From positions 124,001 to 188,000 of the forward strand of contig JAFEMX010000007.1 in the NCBI GenBank assembly GCA_016892645.1: DNA of 64,000 nt, written 5' to 3'. Made by a program: the position numbers and the translations under genes. Shown one piece after another: positions 27,687 to 35,811 of the stretch. Numbering within the stretch: position 1 is the first letter of the stretch; every line of letters begins with the position of its first letter. The DNA is from Micrococcaceae bacterium RIT 802. GTDB lineage: Bacteria > Actinomycetota > Actinomycetes > Actinomycetales > Micrococcaceae. A model generated the notes under the pieces. That model searched no databases, was not told the DNA's origin, and worked only from the letters and a program-made list of their open reading frames with translations.

Positions 27687-30100
27687 AGTGGATACCGATC
27701 GACGTCAGTGCAACGGCGAACATGCCCGACGAAAGCACGTTGACGACACGCGCAGCCGCCATCGAAACGAAGACCAAGGCCTTCTCGGGGCATTTCACTG
27801 ATCTGCATACCGCCTGGAACGGCCTCTCCGGCCTCTACCAGGCCCCGGCACAGCAGCAGGTCCTCACCGCGATGAACACCCCCAAGACCGCAGCCGAGGA
27901 CATCGTGGACAGCAGCACGTCGATCAAAAACGCGTTGCAGGACTTCGCTACGGCCGTCGGGGACATCCAGGCAAAGCGGACGACGCTGGTCGGTGACATC
28001 GCCGATGCCAAGACCCAATTCGACGCCATCCTCGACCCCCAGGTCGGCAGGTTGATCCGCGATCCACTGGTGAAGCGGGCCGCCAACCTCGCCACCGAAT
28101 ACACCACTGCCCAGCAGACCTGCGTCACCGCCCTGAAGGCCGTCGACCGGGTCACCACCGACGTGACGTCCCACTATGCCCCCGGCATCCTGGATCTGGT
28201 GAGCAACGATGCGGAGCGGTTGCAACGTGCCGCCAGCGGCCAGGACTCCACACCGGCCCAAATCCGTGCCTACTACGCCTACCTGGGCAAGATGTCTCCG
28301 GACGAGATCACCACGTTTGCCAAGGAATACCCCGAGGCCATGGTCTACGGCCCCCGCAATTCAATGCCGGCCCGCGAACAAGTCGACTTCTGGACGGGCC
28401 TGAGCCCGGCGCAACAATCAGCGCTCATCACGTCGCTGCCGATCATCGCCGGGAACACCGAAGGCGCCACCTACGCCCAACGTGCAGAGTCCAATGAACG
28501 TGTGCTGCGCATGATGCTCGATGGCCGGTTCCCGACAACGGCGGCCCAGGACAAGGCCTACCAGGCCATCGCCAACTCGCTGGTCGCCCCGACCGCTTCG
28601 GATCCGGATCGCCACCTGATCAGTTTCGACCCCTCCACGGACAAGCCCTTGGCCGGGGTCTCCATCGGCAACGTTGACGGGGCGTCCCAGGTGACGATCA
28701 ACGCCTCCGGCATCACCAGCAAAACCCAGGGCATGGAGGGCGAGGTCGAAAATGCCCAGGCGCTCTGGGACGCGCAGCTGCCCTACACAGGTGGGACACA
28801 TTCGGTCATCGCCTGGATCGGTTACGACTCCCCCGGCGGGTTTCCCGCGTCAACCGAGGTCAACTACACGGACAAGGCCCGGGTCGGTGGCGCGGAGCTC
28901 GCCACCCAGCTGGATGGCATGCATCTGACGCGGGCACTGAATGACGGCAATGTCCCCCGGATCAACGTCGGCGCACACTCGTATGGCACCACCATGGCGG
29001 CCTACGCCTTGACCCAGACCGAGTTCGATGTCGACTCCGTCTATTTCTACGGCTCGGCCGGCCTGGACCCCCAGGTGGCCGACAGCGCCGATGACCTCCA
29101 CGTCAAGGATGCCGACAACGGGAGGCCCGCCGTCTACGCCACACAGGCCATGGGCGACCTGGTCGCACCCGGCGGCATCTTCTCCTCGCAGTTCGGCGAC
29201 GTCGCCCGTATCTCGCCGACGGATGACGCCTTCGGTGCGCAGGTACTCGATGCCGAGGAAAGCGTCGACGAGTATGGGCGCCCCCTGAAGGCAACGACGG
29301 GCCATAGCGGCCACGGCACCTACGACGGGCAGCCGCTGTCGGTGCCCCACAACCAGGTGGAACTGGCCAAGTTCCTGTTCGACTACGCCAAGGGCGAGGC
29401 CATCGGGGCCTATGACACCGAAACGGGCCACGGCTACCTGGACCGTGATACGACCAGCCTGCACCACTACGCCCGGGTCGCCAGCGGGAATACCAGCGGC
29501 CTGGAGATCACTGACCAGGCAGCCACCGACGACTTCGTCGAGTCCAGCACGGAGCGCCTCAACCGTCTGATGGCGGCCCCCGGCGAGCTCGTCGACGGCG
29601 GCCAGCGCACGTTCAACTCCGCGACCGATGGCACCCAATCCGGCCTGAATGCGCTCCAGGATTCATTCGTCGGGACCGCGAACTCCGCGTTCGACGGCGG
29701 ACAGAACCTGTTCTCGTCGGCCACCAAGGGTGGCCAGTCGTTCCTCAGCCATGCCGCCAATGGCGGATTCGACTTTGTCCAGGACCACGTCGGTTTGGGC
29801 GACAACGATACGATCGATAGTCTGCAGGAGGGTGCAAGCGACGCCGGCAACGGGCTCGTCGACGGCACCCGCGACCTCGCCAACGGCGGACTCGACCTCG
29901 TCCAGGGTGGGGGAAACACCGTCGCCGACGGTGCCGCGGATCTGCGCAATTTCCTGATCGACGACCAGCAGGAATCCGTCAACAACAACATCGACAGCGG
30001 CCAAAAGCTCGTTGGCGTCGTGGCCGACTCCACCCAGCGGACCGCCGAGTACGGGCTTCGTGAGTACTCCGCCACCCACCGCGACGAACCGACCCGATAG
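27683..30100 (+). CDS. Large putative secreted effector with alpha/beta hydrolase domain and C-terminal repeats
   Basis: The 805-residue protein starts with about 170 helical residues typical of LXG/WXG-type presequences (TAWNGLSGLYQAPAQQQVL). A central domain resembles DUF1023-type alpha/beta hydrolases: the nucleophile is Ser433 in GAHSYGTTMAA, with YFYGSAGLD and GHSGHGTY providing likely acid and histidine. The last 230 residues carry degenerate repeats rich in Gly, Asp, Phe and Asn (NSAFDGGQNLFSSATKGGQS). No signal peptide is present, so export would need type VII secretion. The GTG start at 27683 overlaps the upstream stop. A lipoprotein gene follows, and together they look like a secreted enzyme or toxin cassette. 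The substrate is unknown. Confidence 0.72.
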   Translation: MKWIPIDVSATANMPDESTLTTRAAAIETKTKAFSGHFTDLHTAWNGLSGLYQAPAQQQVLTAMNTPKTAAEDIVDSSTSIKNALQDFATAVGDIQAKRTTLVGDIADAKTQFDAILDPQVGRLIRDPLVKRAANLATEYTTAQQTCVTALKAVDRVTTDVTSHYAPGILDLVSNDAERLQRAASGQDSTPAQIRAYYAYLGKMSPDEITTFAKEYPEAMVYGPRNSMPAREQVDFWTGLSPAQQSALITSLPIIAGNTEGATYAQRAESNERVLRMMLDGRFPTTAAQDKAYQAIANSLVAPTASDPDRHLISFDPSTDKPLAGVSIGNVDGASQVTINASGITSKTQGMEGEVENAQALWDAQLPYTGGTHSVIAWIGYDSPGGFPASTEVNYTDKARVGGAELATQLDGMHLTRALNDGNVPRINVGAHSYGTTMAAYALTQTEFDVDSVYFYGSAGLDPQVADSADDLHVKDADNGRPAVYATQAMGDLVAPGGIFSSQFGDVARISPTDDAFGAQVLDAEESVDEYGRPLKATTGHSGHGTYDGQPLSVPHNQVELAKFLFDYAKGEAIGAYDTETGHGYLDRDTTSLHHYARVASGNTSGLEITDQAATDDFVESSTERLNRLMAAPGELVDGGQRTFNSATDGTQSGLNALQDSFVGTANSAFDGGQNLFSSATKGGQSFLSHAANGGFDFVQDHVGLGDNDTIDSLQEGASDAGNGLVDGTRDLANGGLDLVQGGGNTVADGAADLRNFLIDDQQESVNNNIDSGQKLVGVVADSTQRTAEYGLREYSATHRDEPTR

Positions 30101-30119
30101 GAACGGCCAACCCATCGTG

Positions 30120-30668
30120 ATGCACCGTCATCCCCCCGCCTTCGCGACAGCCCTGTGCCTGGCGACCCTTTTTGCCCTCAGTGCCTGCACCCCATCCTCG
30201 GGAGAATCCATGGACAACACCCCGGCAGCCCCCACTACCGCGAGCCAGAAGGACGCACAGTCGATCCGCGACGGCTTCTACAGCGAGATCGACCAGATCA
30301 CCCGGGAGGCCGGCGGGAAGTGGACGTACCTTGACGGAAAGCCCTTCTCGCCCGACGACCGGGACTGGTTTTCCCCGAAGGAATGCCGGGGAGCCGCCCA
30401 CGGAGAACGGCAATTGCTGTTGCTGTTGCTCTCGGGCCGCAGCAACGATGGGCCCGCGGAGATCAAACGCATGAGGACAGTGCTGGAGGACCGCGGAATG
30501 AAGGTTACCGGCTACATTCCGGGGAAGACACCGAGCGAGGCGTCGACGATCTATGCCGAGGGCCCCACCGGCCAATTCGTCGCCTACGGGACGAACAACG
30601 AGCGCACCTCGGTTCGGTTCGGCAGCGAATGCTCCGCCCATCCCACCATGCTGCAACGCGTGGACTGA
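30120..30668 (+). CDS. Lipoprotein of unknown function, candidate partner or immunity protein
   Basis: The 182-residue protein has a lipoprotein signal peptide: positively charged start, hydrophobic stretch and the lipobox LSAC with Cys23. The mature part is small and polar and contains WSPKEC-like and SECSAH segments whose two cysteines could form a disulfide. It begins 19 bases after the hydrolase gene on the same strand, so it is probably cotranscribed and could act at the cell surface with the exported hydrolase, possibly as its immunity or anchoring partner. That role is inference from position. ATG 30120 is preferred over the GTG just before it. Confidence 0.7.
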   Translation: MHRHPPAFATALCLATLFALSACTPSSGESMDNTPAAPTTASQKDAQSIRDGFYSEIDQITREAGGKWTYLDGKPFSPDDRDWFSPKECRGAAHGERQLLLLLLSGRSNDGPAEIKRMRTVLEDRGMKVTGYIPGKTPSEASTIYAEGPTGQFVAYGTNNERTSVRFGSECSAHPTMLQRVD

Positions 30669-30670
30669 CT

Positions 30671-30749
30671 GCCGCACATGCTGCGTCGCCGCCACATACC
30701 CGCGCGATAGGCCCAGACCAGCACATGTTGCGCCGCATGGCGCCACATG
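30671..30749 (+). repeat. Two imperfect CACATG-type repeats, the second a strong hairpin
   Basis: CATGTTGCGCC (30724-30734) pairs with GGCGCCACATG (30739-30749) around GCAT with one mismatch. A related stretch at 30675-30698 begins GCACATGCTGCG and ends GCCACATA. Both lie between the lipoprotein stop and the second structured RNA. They may be the lipoprotein terminator or protein binding sites. Confidence 0.45.
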
Positions 30750-30791
30750 AACGACGCCGGGGCCTTCCTTCAATCTGTCGGCGCGCCCAGC

Positions 30792-30797
30792 TAGGCT
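30792..30797 (+). promoter_or_regulatory. Conserved -10-like TAGGCT before structured RNA copy 2
   Basis: The same TAGGCTGG precedes copy 1. No convincing -35 is seen; TTCAAT at 30769-30774 has the right spacing. Confidence 0.4.
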
Positions 30798-30804
30798 GGA
30801 ACCA

Positions 30805-30912
30805 GCTTCACGAGACATGGCGGAAAGCTCCGACTGGCCATGCACCAACCCCACTGCGGGCGACGCACGCGTCGTCCACGGATTGTTCGGCGGGTGGTTC
30901 GGATGACGAAGC
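30805..30912 (+). ncRNA. Structured RNA element, copy 2 (riboswitch-like, pseudoknotted)
   Basis: P1 pairs GCTTC (30805-30809) with GAAGC (30908-30912). P2 pairs CATGGC (30816-30821) with GCCATG (30837-30842): relative to copy 1, three of six base pairs have changed on both strands and still pair. The P2 loop AGCTCCGACT is identical, and TCCGA (30829-30833) can again pair with TCGGA (30899-30903). P3 pairs ACC..CCC (30844-30851) with GGGTGGT (30892-30898) and carries an extra hairpin at about 30858-30877. After P1, GCGGC (30911-30915) can pair with GCCGC (30924-30928), which would break P1: a possible expression switch. The small gene starts 47 bases downstream. Confidence 0.65.
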
Positions 30913-30959
30913 GGCCCCCGGTAGCCGCCAGGGGCAAGGACGATCCGAAAGGCACGGCC

Positions 30960-31268
30960 ATGCAGGCATTGCTGCACCACACCACCGACCACCCCCACCC
31001 ATCCCCCGGAACCCCGCGCTTCGCCGGGGACTGGGTGGACGCCGCCGTCGTCCTGGGCCATGGAACCATGCGCGTGGACACCGGCGAGCAGGGGCATATC
31101 CTCATCCCCGAGGATTTCGGCACGCTCCGGGATGCCCTGGCCCCGTCGGGATCTCTCGCTGGAGTGCAATTCAACGCCGCGCTGGGCATGCTGCTGGTCC
31201 CCGGCGGCCATGACCGGGCCGGGCGGTCGTTCTTCGCCGTCCGCCCTGCGGGTGCGTCAACCCCGTAG
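30960..31268 (+). CDS. Small protein of unknown function behind structured RNA copy 2
   Basis: The 102-residue soluble protein starts at ATG 30960 with GAAAGG 8 bases upstream. Its N-terminus is His- and Pro-rich (LHHTTDHPHPSPG). The core has a beta-rich look (DAAVVLGHGTMRVDT, LGMLLVPGG, FFAVRP) and can be aligned loosely with the 94-residue protein at 19438-19722, which has the same RNA element before it. I do not recognise the family, and no catalytic motif is evident. It converges with the dehydrogenase gene 11 bases away. Confidence 0.62.
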   Translation: MQALLHHTTDHPHPSPGTPRFAGDWVDAAVVLGHGTMRVDTGEQGHILIPEDFGTLRDALAPSGSLAGVQFNAALGMLLVPGGHDRAGRSFFAVRPAGASTP

Positions 31269-31279
31269 CCGGCGGTGGG

Positions 31280-32323
31280 TCAGCCGAGCCGGATCATGAC
31301 CTTCGATGATCCGGTGCCGCGGTCCGCGGCGATTTCGAAACCGCGGACCGCCTCGTCCATGGGGACCTCGTGCGTCATCAGCGGGCTCACGTCGACACCG
31401 CCGGCCATCAGGGCCAGCGCGTCGCTGATCTCGTCCACGAATCGGTAGGAGCCGCGGTAGTCGATTTCCCGGGTGACGATGTTCCCCAAGGCGGCGGACA
31501 CCTCGCCTCCGGGGAGGTTCCCCACCTGGACCAGCACCCCGCCACGGCGGACCGCCGCGATGACCCCGCCCAGCGCCCGGGGAGCCCCGGAGGCCTCGAT
31601 CGCGACGTCGACGTCGGTGGGCAGCACGCCCCCGGTTCCGGGGTTCACGACCTCGTCGGCTCCCATCTTCGAGGCGATGTCCAGGGCCGCGTCGGACAGG
31701 TCGGCCGCGATGACGCGCTGCGCGCCGGCAGCGTGGGCCGCGGCGACGGCCAGGGCGCCGATCGGCCCGCACCCGTTGACCAGCACCGTCTGGCCGGACA
31801 CGTCGCCGGCCCGGTTGACGGCGTGGAGCGCCACCCCGAACGGTTCCGCCAGCGCGGCCTGCTTCAGCGCCACCCCGGTGGGGATCACGCGCAGCTGGTC
31901 GGGGCGCACGGTGCGGTACCGGCTGAAGGCGCCCTGTTCGTGGGGTTGGAAGGCCGCGGACCCGAAATACCTGACCTCGGGCCACAAGTTCAAGCGCTCA
32001 TCGTCGTGCACGCCGGTGGCGTCCCGACCCACATAGGTCGCCGGATGCAGCGTGACCAGCGTGCCGGCGGAGATTCCCCGGCCGGCCAGGACCTCCTCCG
32101 ACTCCGCGCCGATGGCCGCTACGCGTCCGGAGACCTCATGGCCCAGGACCAGCGGCCCGCTCAAGGTGGCCGTGCCCGAGGCACCGTTCTTCCAGTAGGC
32201 GATGTCCGAGCCGCAGATCCCGCCCCATGCGAGCTCGACCAACACCTGGTCGGGCCCGCAGACCGGATCGGCCACCTCCTCGATGCGCAGGTCGTCCCGC
32301 CCATGTACCACTACGGCTTTCAT
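31280..32323 (-). CDS. Medium-chain dehydrogenase of the L-idonate 5-dehydrogenase type, without structural-zinc cysteines
   Basis: The 347-residue zinc dehydrogenase has the catalytic zinc ligands Cys37 (GGICGSD) and His62-Glu63 (LGHEVSG) and the NAD motif VLVNGCGPIGALAVAAA. In related sugar-acid dehydrogenases a lobe with four closely spaced cysteines binds a structural zinc. Here the same segment (about residues 92-116, HPATYVGRDATGVHDDE onwards) has none. The sequence most resembles L-idonate 5-dehydrogenase, which oxidises L-idonate to 5-ketogluconate, but the exact substrate is open. It lies 31 bases after the Nramp-like gene, so the two are an operon. ATG 32323 is chosen; the upstream frame runs into the transporter gene. 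Confidence 0.85.
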   Translation of the reverse strand: MKAVVVHGRDDLRIEEVADPVCGPDQVLVELAWGGICGSDIAYWKNGASGTATLSGPLVLGHEVSGRVAAIGAESEEVLAGRGISAGTLVTLHPATYVGRDATGVHDDERLNLWPEVRYFGSAAFQPHEQGAFSRYRTVRPDQLRVIPTGVALKQAALAEPFGVALHAVNRAGDVSGQTVLVNGCGPIGALAVAAAHAAGAQRVIAADLSDAALDIASKMGADEVVNPGTGGVLPTDVDVAIEASGAPRALGGVIAAVRRGGVLVQVGNLPGGEVSAALGNIVTREIDYRGSYRFVDEISDALALMAGGVDVSPLMTHEVPMDEAVRGFEIAADRGTGSSKVMIRLG

Positions 32324-32354
32324 GCCCCAGTCCCTTCGTTGCGCGTTTGGTGGA

Positions 32355-33761
32355 TCAGAACATGTTGGCCAGGCCCAGCACGCCCACCAGGAAGATGGCC
32401 AGCGCGGAGAGCACAAGCAGGACGGTGAAGACCTTGCCGTCCTTCACCAACGGGTCGGTCTGGCGGTGGGACAGGTAGATCGTGGCCGCGGCGACGCCCA
32501 TGAGGAACACCGCGTTGAGGATCCCCGCGAGCACCACCAGGGCCAGGGGCGAGGACACGACGGTGCCGAACAGGCCCCACACGATCGGCAGCACGACCAT
32601 GATCACGCGCATCCAGCGGTCGCGCTGGACCTGGTTGTCCCAGTCGAAGGCCCCGAAAACGGCCAGCGTGTTGCCGACCTGCCGGCCCAGCGAGGGGACG
32701 TTGGCGATGATCGTCTTGAAGAGCGCCAGCCCGGCCCCGACCAGGAACACGACGGCGCCCCACCGCCCGACCTCGGTGGAGAAGATGCTGGCGATGGTGC
32801 CCATGACCTCGTCGCCCTTCGGCACGATGCCCTGTGGGTGCAGGACCGCGGCGCCGAGGATGTAGAAGGCAGCGGTGGAGACCGTGTAGACGACCCAGGA
32901 GACCCAGGCGTCCAGCTTCATCACCGAGATCCATCCGCGCGCCCGCTTCACCCAGGCCTCGGAGCCGTCGTTCTTGCCCGACCATGCGGCGTAGCCCTTT
33001 TCGACACACCAGTAGGTGTAGGCGGTGATCTCCCCGGCACCGACGCCGGTGAGGCCGAACATGGACAGGGCCACGCCCATGGAGCCGACGGCCACCTGGA
33101 AGCGCATGCCCTCGAGCATGTCGCCGGCGGACCAGGCGAATTCCGTGCCCTGGATGAGGAAGACCATGACGACGGCGAAGACGGCGATGACCAGGACCAG
33201 GGCGGTGGAGATGCCCTCGACGACGGTGTACTTGTTGGCCACGTGGATGGCGATGGCGATGGCCACCAGGATGGCGACCCAGCAGCCGATCGACAGGACG
33301 GAGAAAGGGTCCCCGCCGATGGGCATCAGCGCCGAGAAGGCGAAGGCCGAGGCGCTGATGACGCCTGCCTGGCTGGTGAGGAACTGGACGAACATCAGCA
33401 GGACGAGCCAGGCCATCCAGCCGCGTTTGCCCAGGCGTGGCGGGACTTCGTCGTAGCCGGTCACGGCGACCTTGCCGGTGGAGATGGACCATCGGCCCAA
33501 CTCGATCTGCACCCATACCTTCAGGAACGTGGAGGCCAGCACCAGCCACAGCAGGATGAAGCCGACCTGCGCCCCCAGCGTCGTGGCGGTCAGGAGTTCG
33601 CCGGAGCCGACGACGGCTGCCGAGGTGATCATGCCCGGGCCCAGGAACTTGAACCGGCCGCGCCAGGTGGTGGGCGGTTCCTGGACGTCTCGGGCGTTCA
33701 GAGCGTAGGGATCGTCCAGATCGCGGGTCTTCAGTTCCGGACTGTGGGGTTGCGCGCTCAT
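32355..33761 (-). CDS. Nramp-superfamily transporter lacking the canonical metal motif
   Basis: The 468-residue protein has about eleven membrane helices and clear Nramp-like architecture (FKFLGPGMITSAAVVGSGEL at helix 1). True metal Nramps carry Asp-Pro-Gly-Asn in helix 1 and Met-Pro-His-Asn in helix 6. Here helix 1 reads VVGSGELLTAT (residues 50-60) and helix 6 reads GAGEITAYTYW, so the metal-binding residues are missing. It probably carries something other than Mn or Fe, perhaps a sugar acid used by the coupled dehydrogenase; that is inference. The start ATG 33761 is the first one of the family-like N-terminus. Confidence 0.85.
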   Translation of the reverse strand: MSAQPHSPELKTRDLDDPYALNARDVQEPPTTWRGRFKFLGPGMITSAAVVGSGELLTATTLGAQVGFILLWLVLASTFLKVWVQIELGRWSISTGKVAVTGYDEVPPRLGKRGWMAWLVLLMFVQFLTSQAGVISASAFAFSALMPIGGDPFSVLSIGCWVAILVAIAIAIHVANKYTVVEGISTALVLVIAVFAVVMVFLIQGTEFAWSAGDMLEGMRFQVAVGSMGVALSMFGLTGVGAGEITAYTYWCVEKGYAAWSGKNDGSEAWVKRARGWISVMKLDAWVSWVVYTVSTAAFYILGAAVLHPQGIVPKGDEVMGTIASIFSTEVGRWGAVVFLVGAGLALFKTIIANVPSLGRQVGNTLAVFGAFDWDNQVQRDRWMRVIMVVLPIVWGLFGTVVSSPLALVVLAGILNAVFLMGVAAATIYLSHRQTDPLVKDGKVFTVLLVLSALAIFLVGVLGLANMF

Positions 33762-33913
33762 GCAGCTCCTCTGGCGGGGCGCCGTCTGGCGGGGCCCTCA
33801 AGCTCGTGTCCCGGGCGGCCGTCAACCGCTGGACAGCCCCATCGGTGCGGCTGCCGGAACCCCCCAGAGGCTATCGCGCGGGCCACCGCCGTGCCCAGCG
33901 GTGGCCATAAGTT

Positions 33914-34978
33914 TCATTCCCCCCGCGGGATGAGCATGACCTTGGTGGCCCGGCGTTCATCCATCGCCCGGTAGGCCTCAGCGGCGTCCTCGAGCGGCAT
34001 GACGGCATCGAAGACGAGTCCGGGGTCGATGGTGCCGGCGAGTACGTCATCGAGCAGTTCCGGGATGTACTCCCGGGTGGGGGCGGCGCCTCCGGCGACC
34101 GTGATGTTCTTGGAGAACAGCACCCCGATCGGCAGTTCCGCTCCCCCGGCAGGGACGCCGACGAATCCCAACGCCCCACCGGCGCGGGTGCAGCGAAGTG
34201 CCTGGTCCATCGACTCGGCGGTACCGACGCACTCGAGGACGGAGTCGGCGAGCACCCCGCCCAATAGTTCGGAAACCTTCGCGGCGGCCTCCGGGCCTCG
34301 CTCTGCCACGATGTCCGTGGCGCCGAAGGCGCGGGCGATGGCGGCCCGGTCCTCGTGCCGGGACATGGCGATGATCCGGGTGGCGCCCAGGCGCCGGGCG
34401 GCCAGGACTCCGCTGAGGCCGACGGCGCCGTCCCCCACCACGACGACGCTGCGACCGGGACCGACCTGGGCGCCCAGGGCGGCGTGGTGGCCGGTGCCCA
34501 TGACGTCGGAGAGCGAGAGCAGGCTCTTGAGCAGCCGTTCATCCGGGTCGACGACGCCGGGCACGACGACGAGGGTTCCGTCGGAGTTGGGGACGCGGAC
34601 CGCTTCTCCCTGGCCGCCGTCGACATCCTGTCCGTGTTCGTCCTGCCCGCCCCAGATGGCCCGGTGCCGGCAGGCGACCTGGACGCCGTTGCGGCAGTCG
34701 GGGCACGTTCCGCAGCTGTTGGCCCACGGGGCGATCACGAAGTCCCCGATGGCCAGCGTGGTGACCTCGGCGCCGACCTCGGTCACCGTGCCCACGAATT
34801 CGTGGCCGATGGGATGCGGGGCGCTGGTTTCGCGCACCCCGCGGTAGGGCCAGAGGTCGGAACCGCAGACGCAGGCGGCGGCCACCGTGACGACGGCGTC
34901 GCCGGGGTGCTGGATGGCCGGTGCGGGACGGTCCTCGACGCGGATGTCATAGGCAGCGTGGATCATCGTGGCGCGCAT
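33914..34978 (-). CDS. Zinc-dependent alcohol dehydrogenase family protein
   Basis: The 354-residue protein is a medium-chain dehydrogenase with both zinc sites: catalytic Cys38, His59 and Glu60 (CVCGSD, IGHEFVG), and structural cysteines 89, 92, 95 and 103 (SCGTCPDCRNG). The NAD(P) motif is VVVVGDGAVGLSGVLAA. It follows the TetR gene by 47 bases on the same strand and may be in its operon. The substrate is unknown; an aldehyde or alcohol from amine breakdown is conceivable given the divergent agmatine genes. ATG 34978 is chosen over an upstream start that would add an atypical Gly/Pro-rich extension. Confidence 0.88.
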   Translation of the reverse strand: MRATMIHAAYDIRVEDRPAPAIQHPGDAVVTVAAACVCGSDLWPYRGVRETSAPHPIGHEFVGTVTEVGAEVTTLAIGDFVIAPWANSCGTCPDCRNGVQVACRHRAIWGGQDEHGQDVDGGQGEAVRVPNSDGTLVVVPGVVDPDERLLKSLLSLSDVMGTGHHAALGAQVGPGRSVVVVGDGAVGLSGVLAARRLGATRIIAMSRHEDRAAIARAFGATDIVAERGPEAAAKVSELLGGVLADSVLECVGTAESMDQALRCTRAGGALGFVGVPAGGAELPIGVLFSKNITVAGGAAPTREYIPELLDDVLAGTIDPGLVFDAVMPLEDAAEAYRAMDERRATKVMLIPRGE

Positions 34979-35025
34979 GGGCGGTTGCTCCTGGGAACTG
35001 GGCGGGACGGGCCCGGAATGCCGGG

Positions 35026-35685
35026 CTACACCCCCAGCGTAGAACGATCCGTCTCCGCCCGCGCAGCCCACCCGTCGAGGATCAGGTCCAGCCCCTCCAG
35101 GAAGGTCCGGCGGGCGCGGTCGGGTTCGTCCAGGCCGGCGGCGAGGGCCTGCGTGAATTCGTCGCTGGCGGCCTCGTCGGCCTCCCAGACCACCGCGGGT
35201 GCCGCCGCGTCGAGGGCGGAGCCGAGGATGAAGGAGTCCAGGATGGTCACGGCCCGCAGCCGGGCCGCAGGGTCGAACCCGCCGGCGGCCAGGGCACGGG
35301 CCATGGCATCGTAGACCCGCAGCGTGGTGGCGTCGCGGACGGTGTAGGCGGTGAGCAGCGGGATGAGCCGTGGATGCCGGGCGTAGGAGTCCAGGTAGCC
35401 GATCGCGATCTCGCGCAATGTGTCGCTCCAGCTTGGCCCCTTCCCCGGTGCCCTGGCCCCGCCGTCGTCCTCTGATCCCGGGATGGCGACGGCGGACATC
35501 GCCGTCCCGCGCATGAGCTCGACGATGTCGGCCTTGGAGCAGACGTGGTTGTAGAGGGACGACGGGCTGACGCGCAGCGCCGCGGCCAACGCGGGAATCG
35601 TGAACTCGCCGGTCCGGTCCACCAGGTCCAGTGCGGCGGCGGCGATGCCGGGTCGGCTGAGTTTCGGCGTCCTCGGGCGGGCCAT
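35026..35685 (-). CDS. TetR-family regulator, probable repressor of the agmatine operon
   Basis: The 219-residue protein has an N-terminal TetR helix-turn-helix (IPALAAALRVSPSSLYNHVC, residues 29-48) and a variable ligand-binding C-terminus. It is divergent from the aguBA-permease operon. Two copies of an AACGAAT-N3-RTTCR motif lie in the intergenic region, one overlapping the expected transcription start of aguB. The natural inducer would be agmatine, N-carbamoylputrescine or putrescine, inferred from the neighbours only. Confidence 0.88.
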   Translation of the reverse strand: MARPRTPKLSRPGIAAAALDLVDRTGEFTIPALAAALRVSPSSLYNHVCSKADIVELMRGTAMSAVAIPGSEDDGGARAPGKGPSWSDTLREIAIGYLDSYARHPRLIPLLTAYTVRDATTLRVYDAMARALAAGGFDPAARLRAVTILDSFILGSALDAAAPAVVWEADEAASDEFTQALAAGLDEPDRARRTFLEGLDLILDGWAARAETDRSTLGV

Positions 35686-35755
35686 ATCCGCTCCTCGCTT
35701 CCCCGGGCCGCGTGCCGGCCCGTGGCTCCGAGTATGCCAGCCGGGTCGCGAGAAA

Positions 35756-35769
35756 ACGAATGATATTCG
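35756..35769. promoter_or_regulatory. Inverted repeat CGAAT-GAT-ATTCG, probable TetR operator 1
   Basis: CGAAT (35757-35761) and ATTCG (35765-35769) are perfect arms with a 3-base spacer, in the divergent region between the TetR gene and aguB. A related site lies at 35812-35826. Confidence 0.5.
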
Positions 35770-35778
35770 CTTTAGGTC

Positions 35779-35807
35779 TTGCGCGGCGGCGTGACCAGGG
35801 TCATACT
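35779..35807 (+). promoter_or_regulatory. Predicted promoter of the agmatine operon
   Basis: TTGCGC (35779-35784) and CATACT (35802-35807) are 17 bases apart. Transcription would begin near 35814, inside the second operator copy. Confidence 0.45.
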
Positions 35808-35811
35808 TCTA

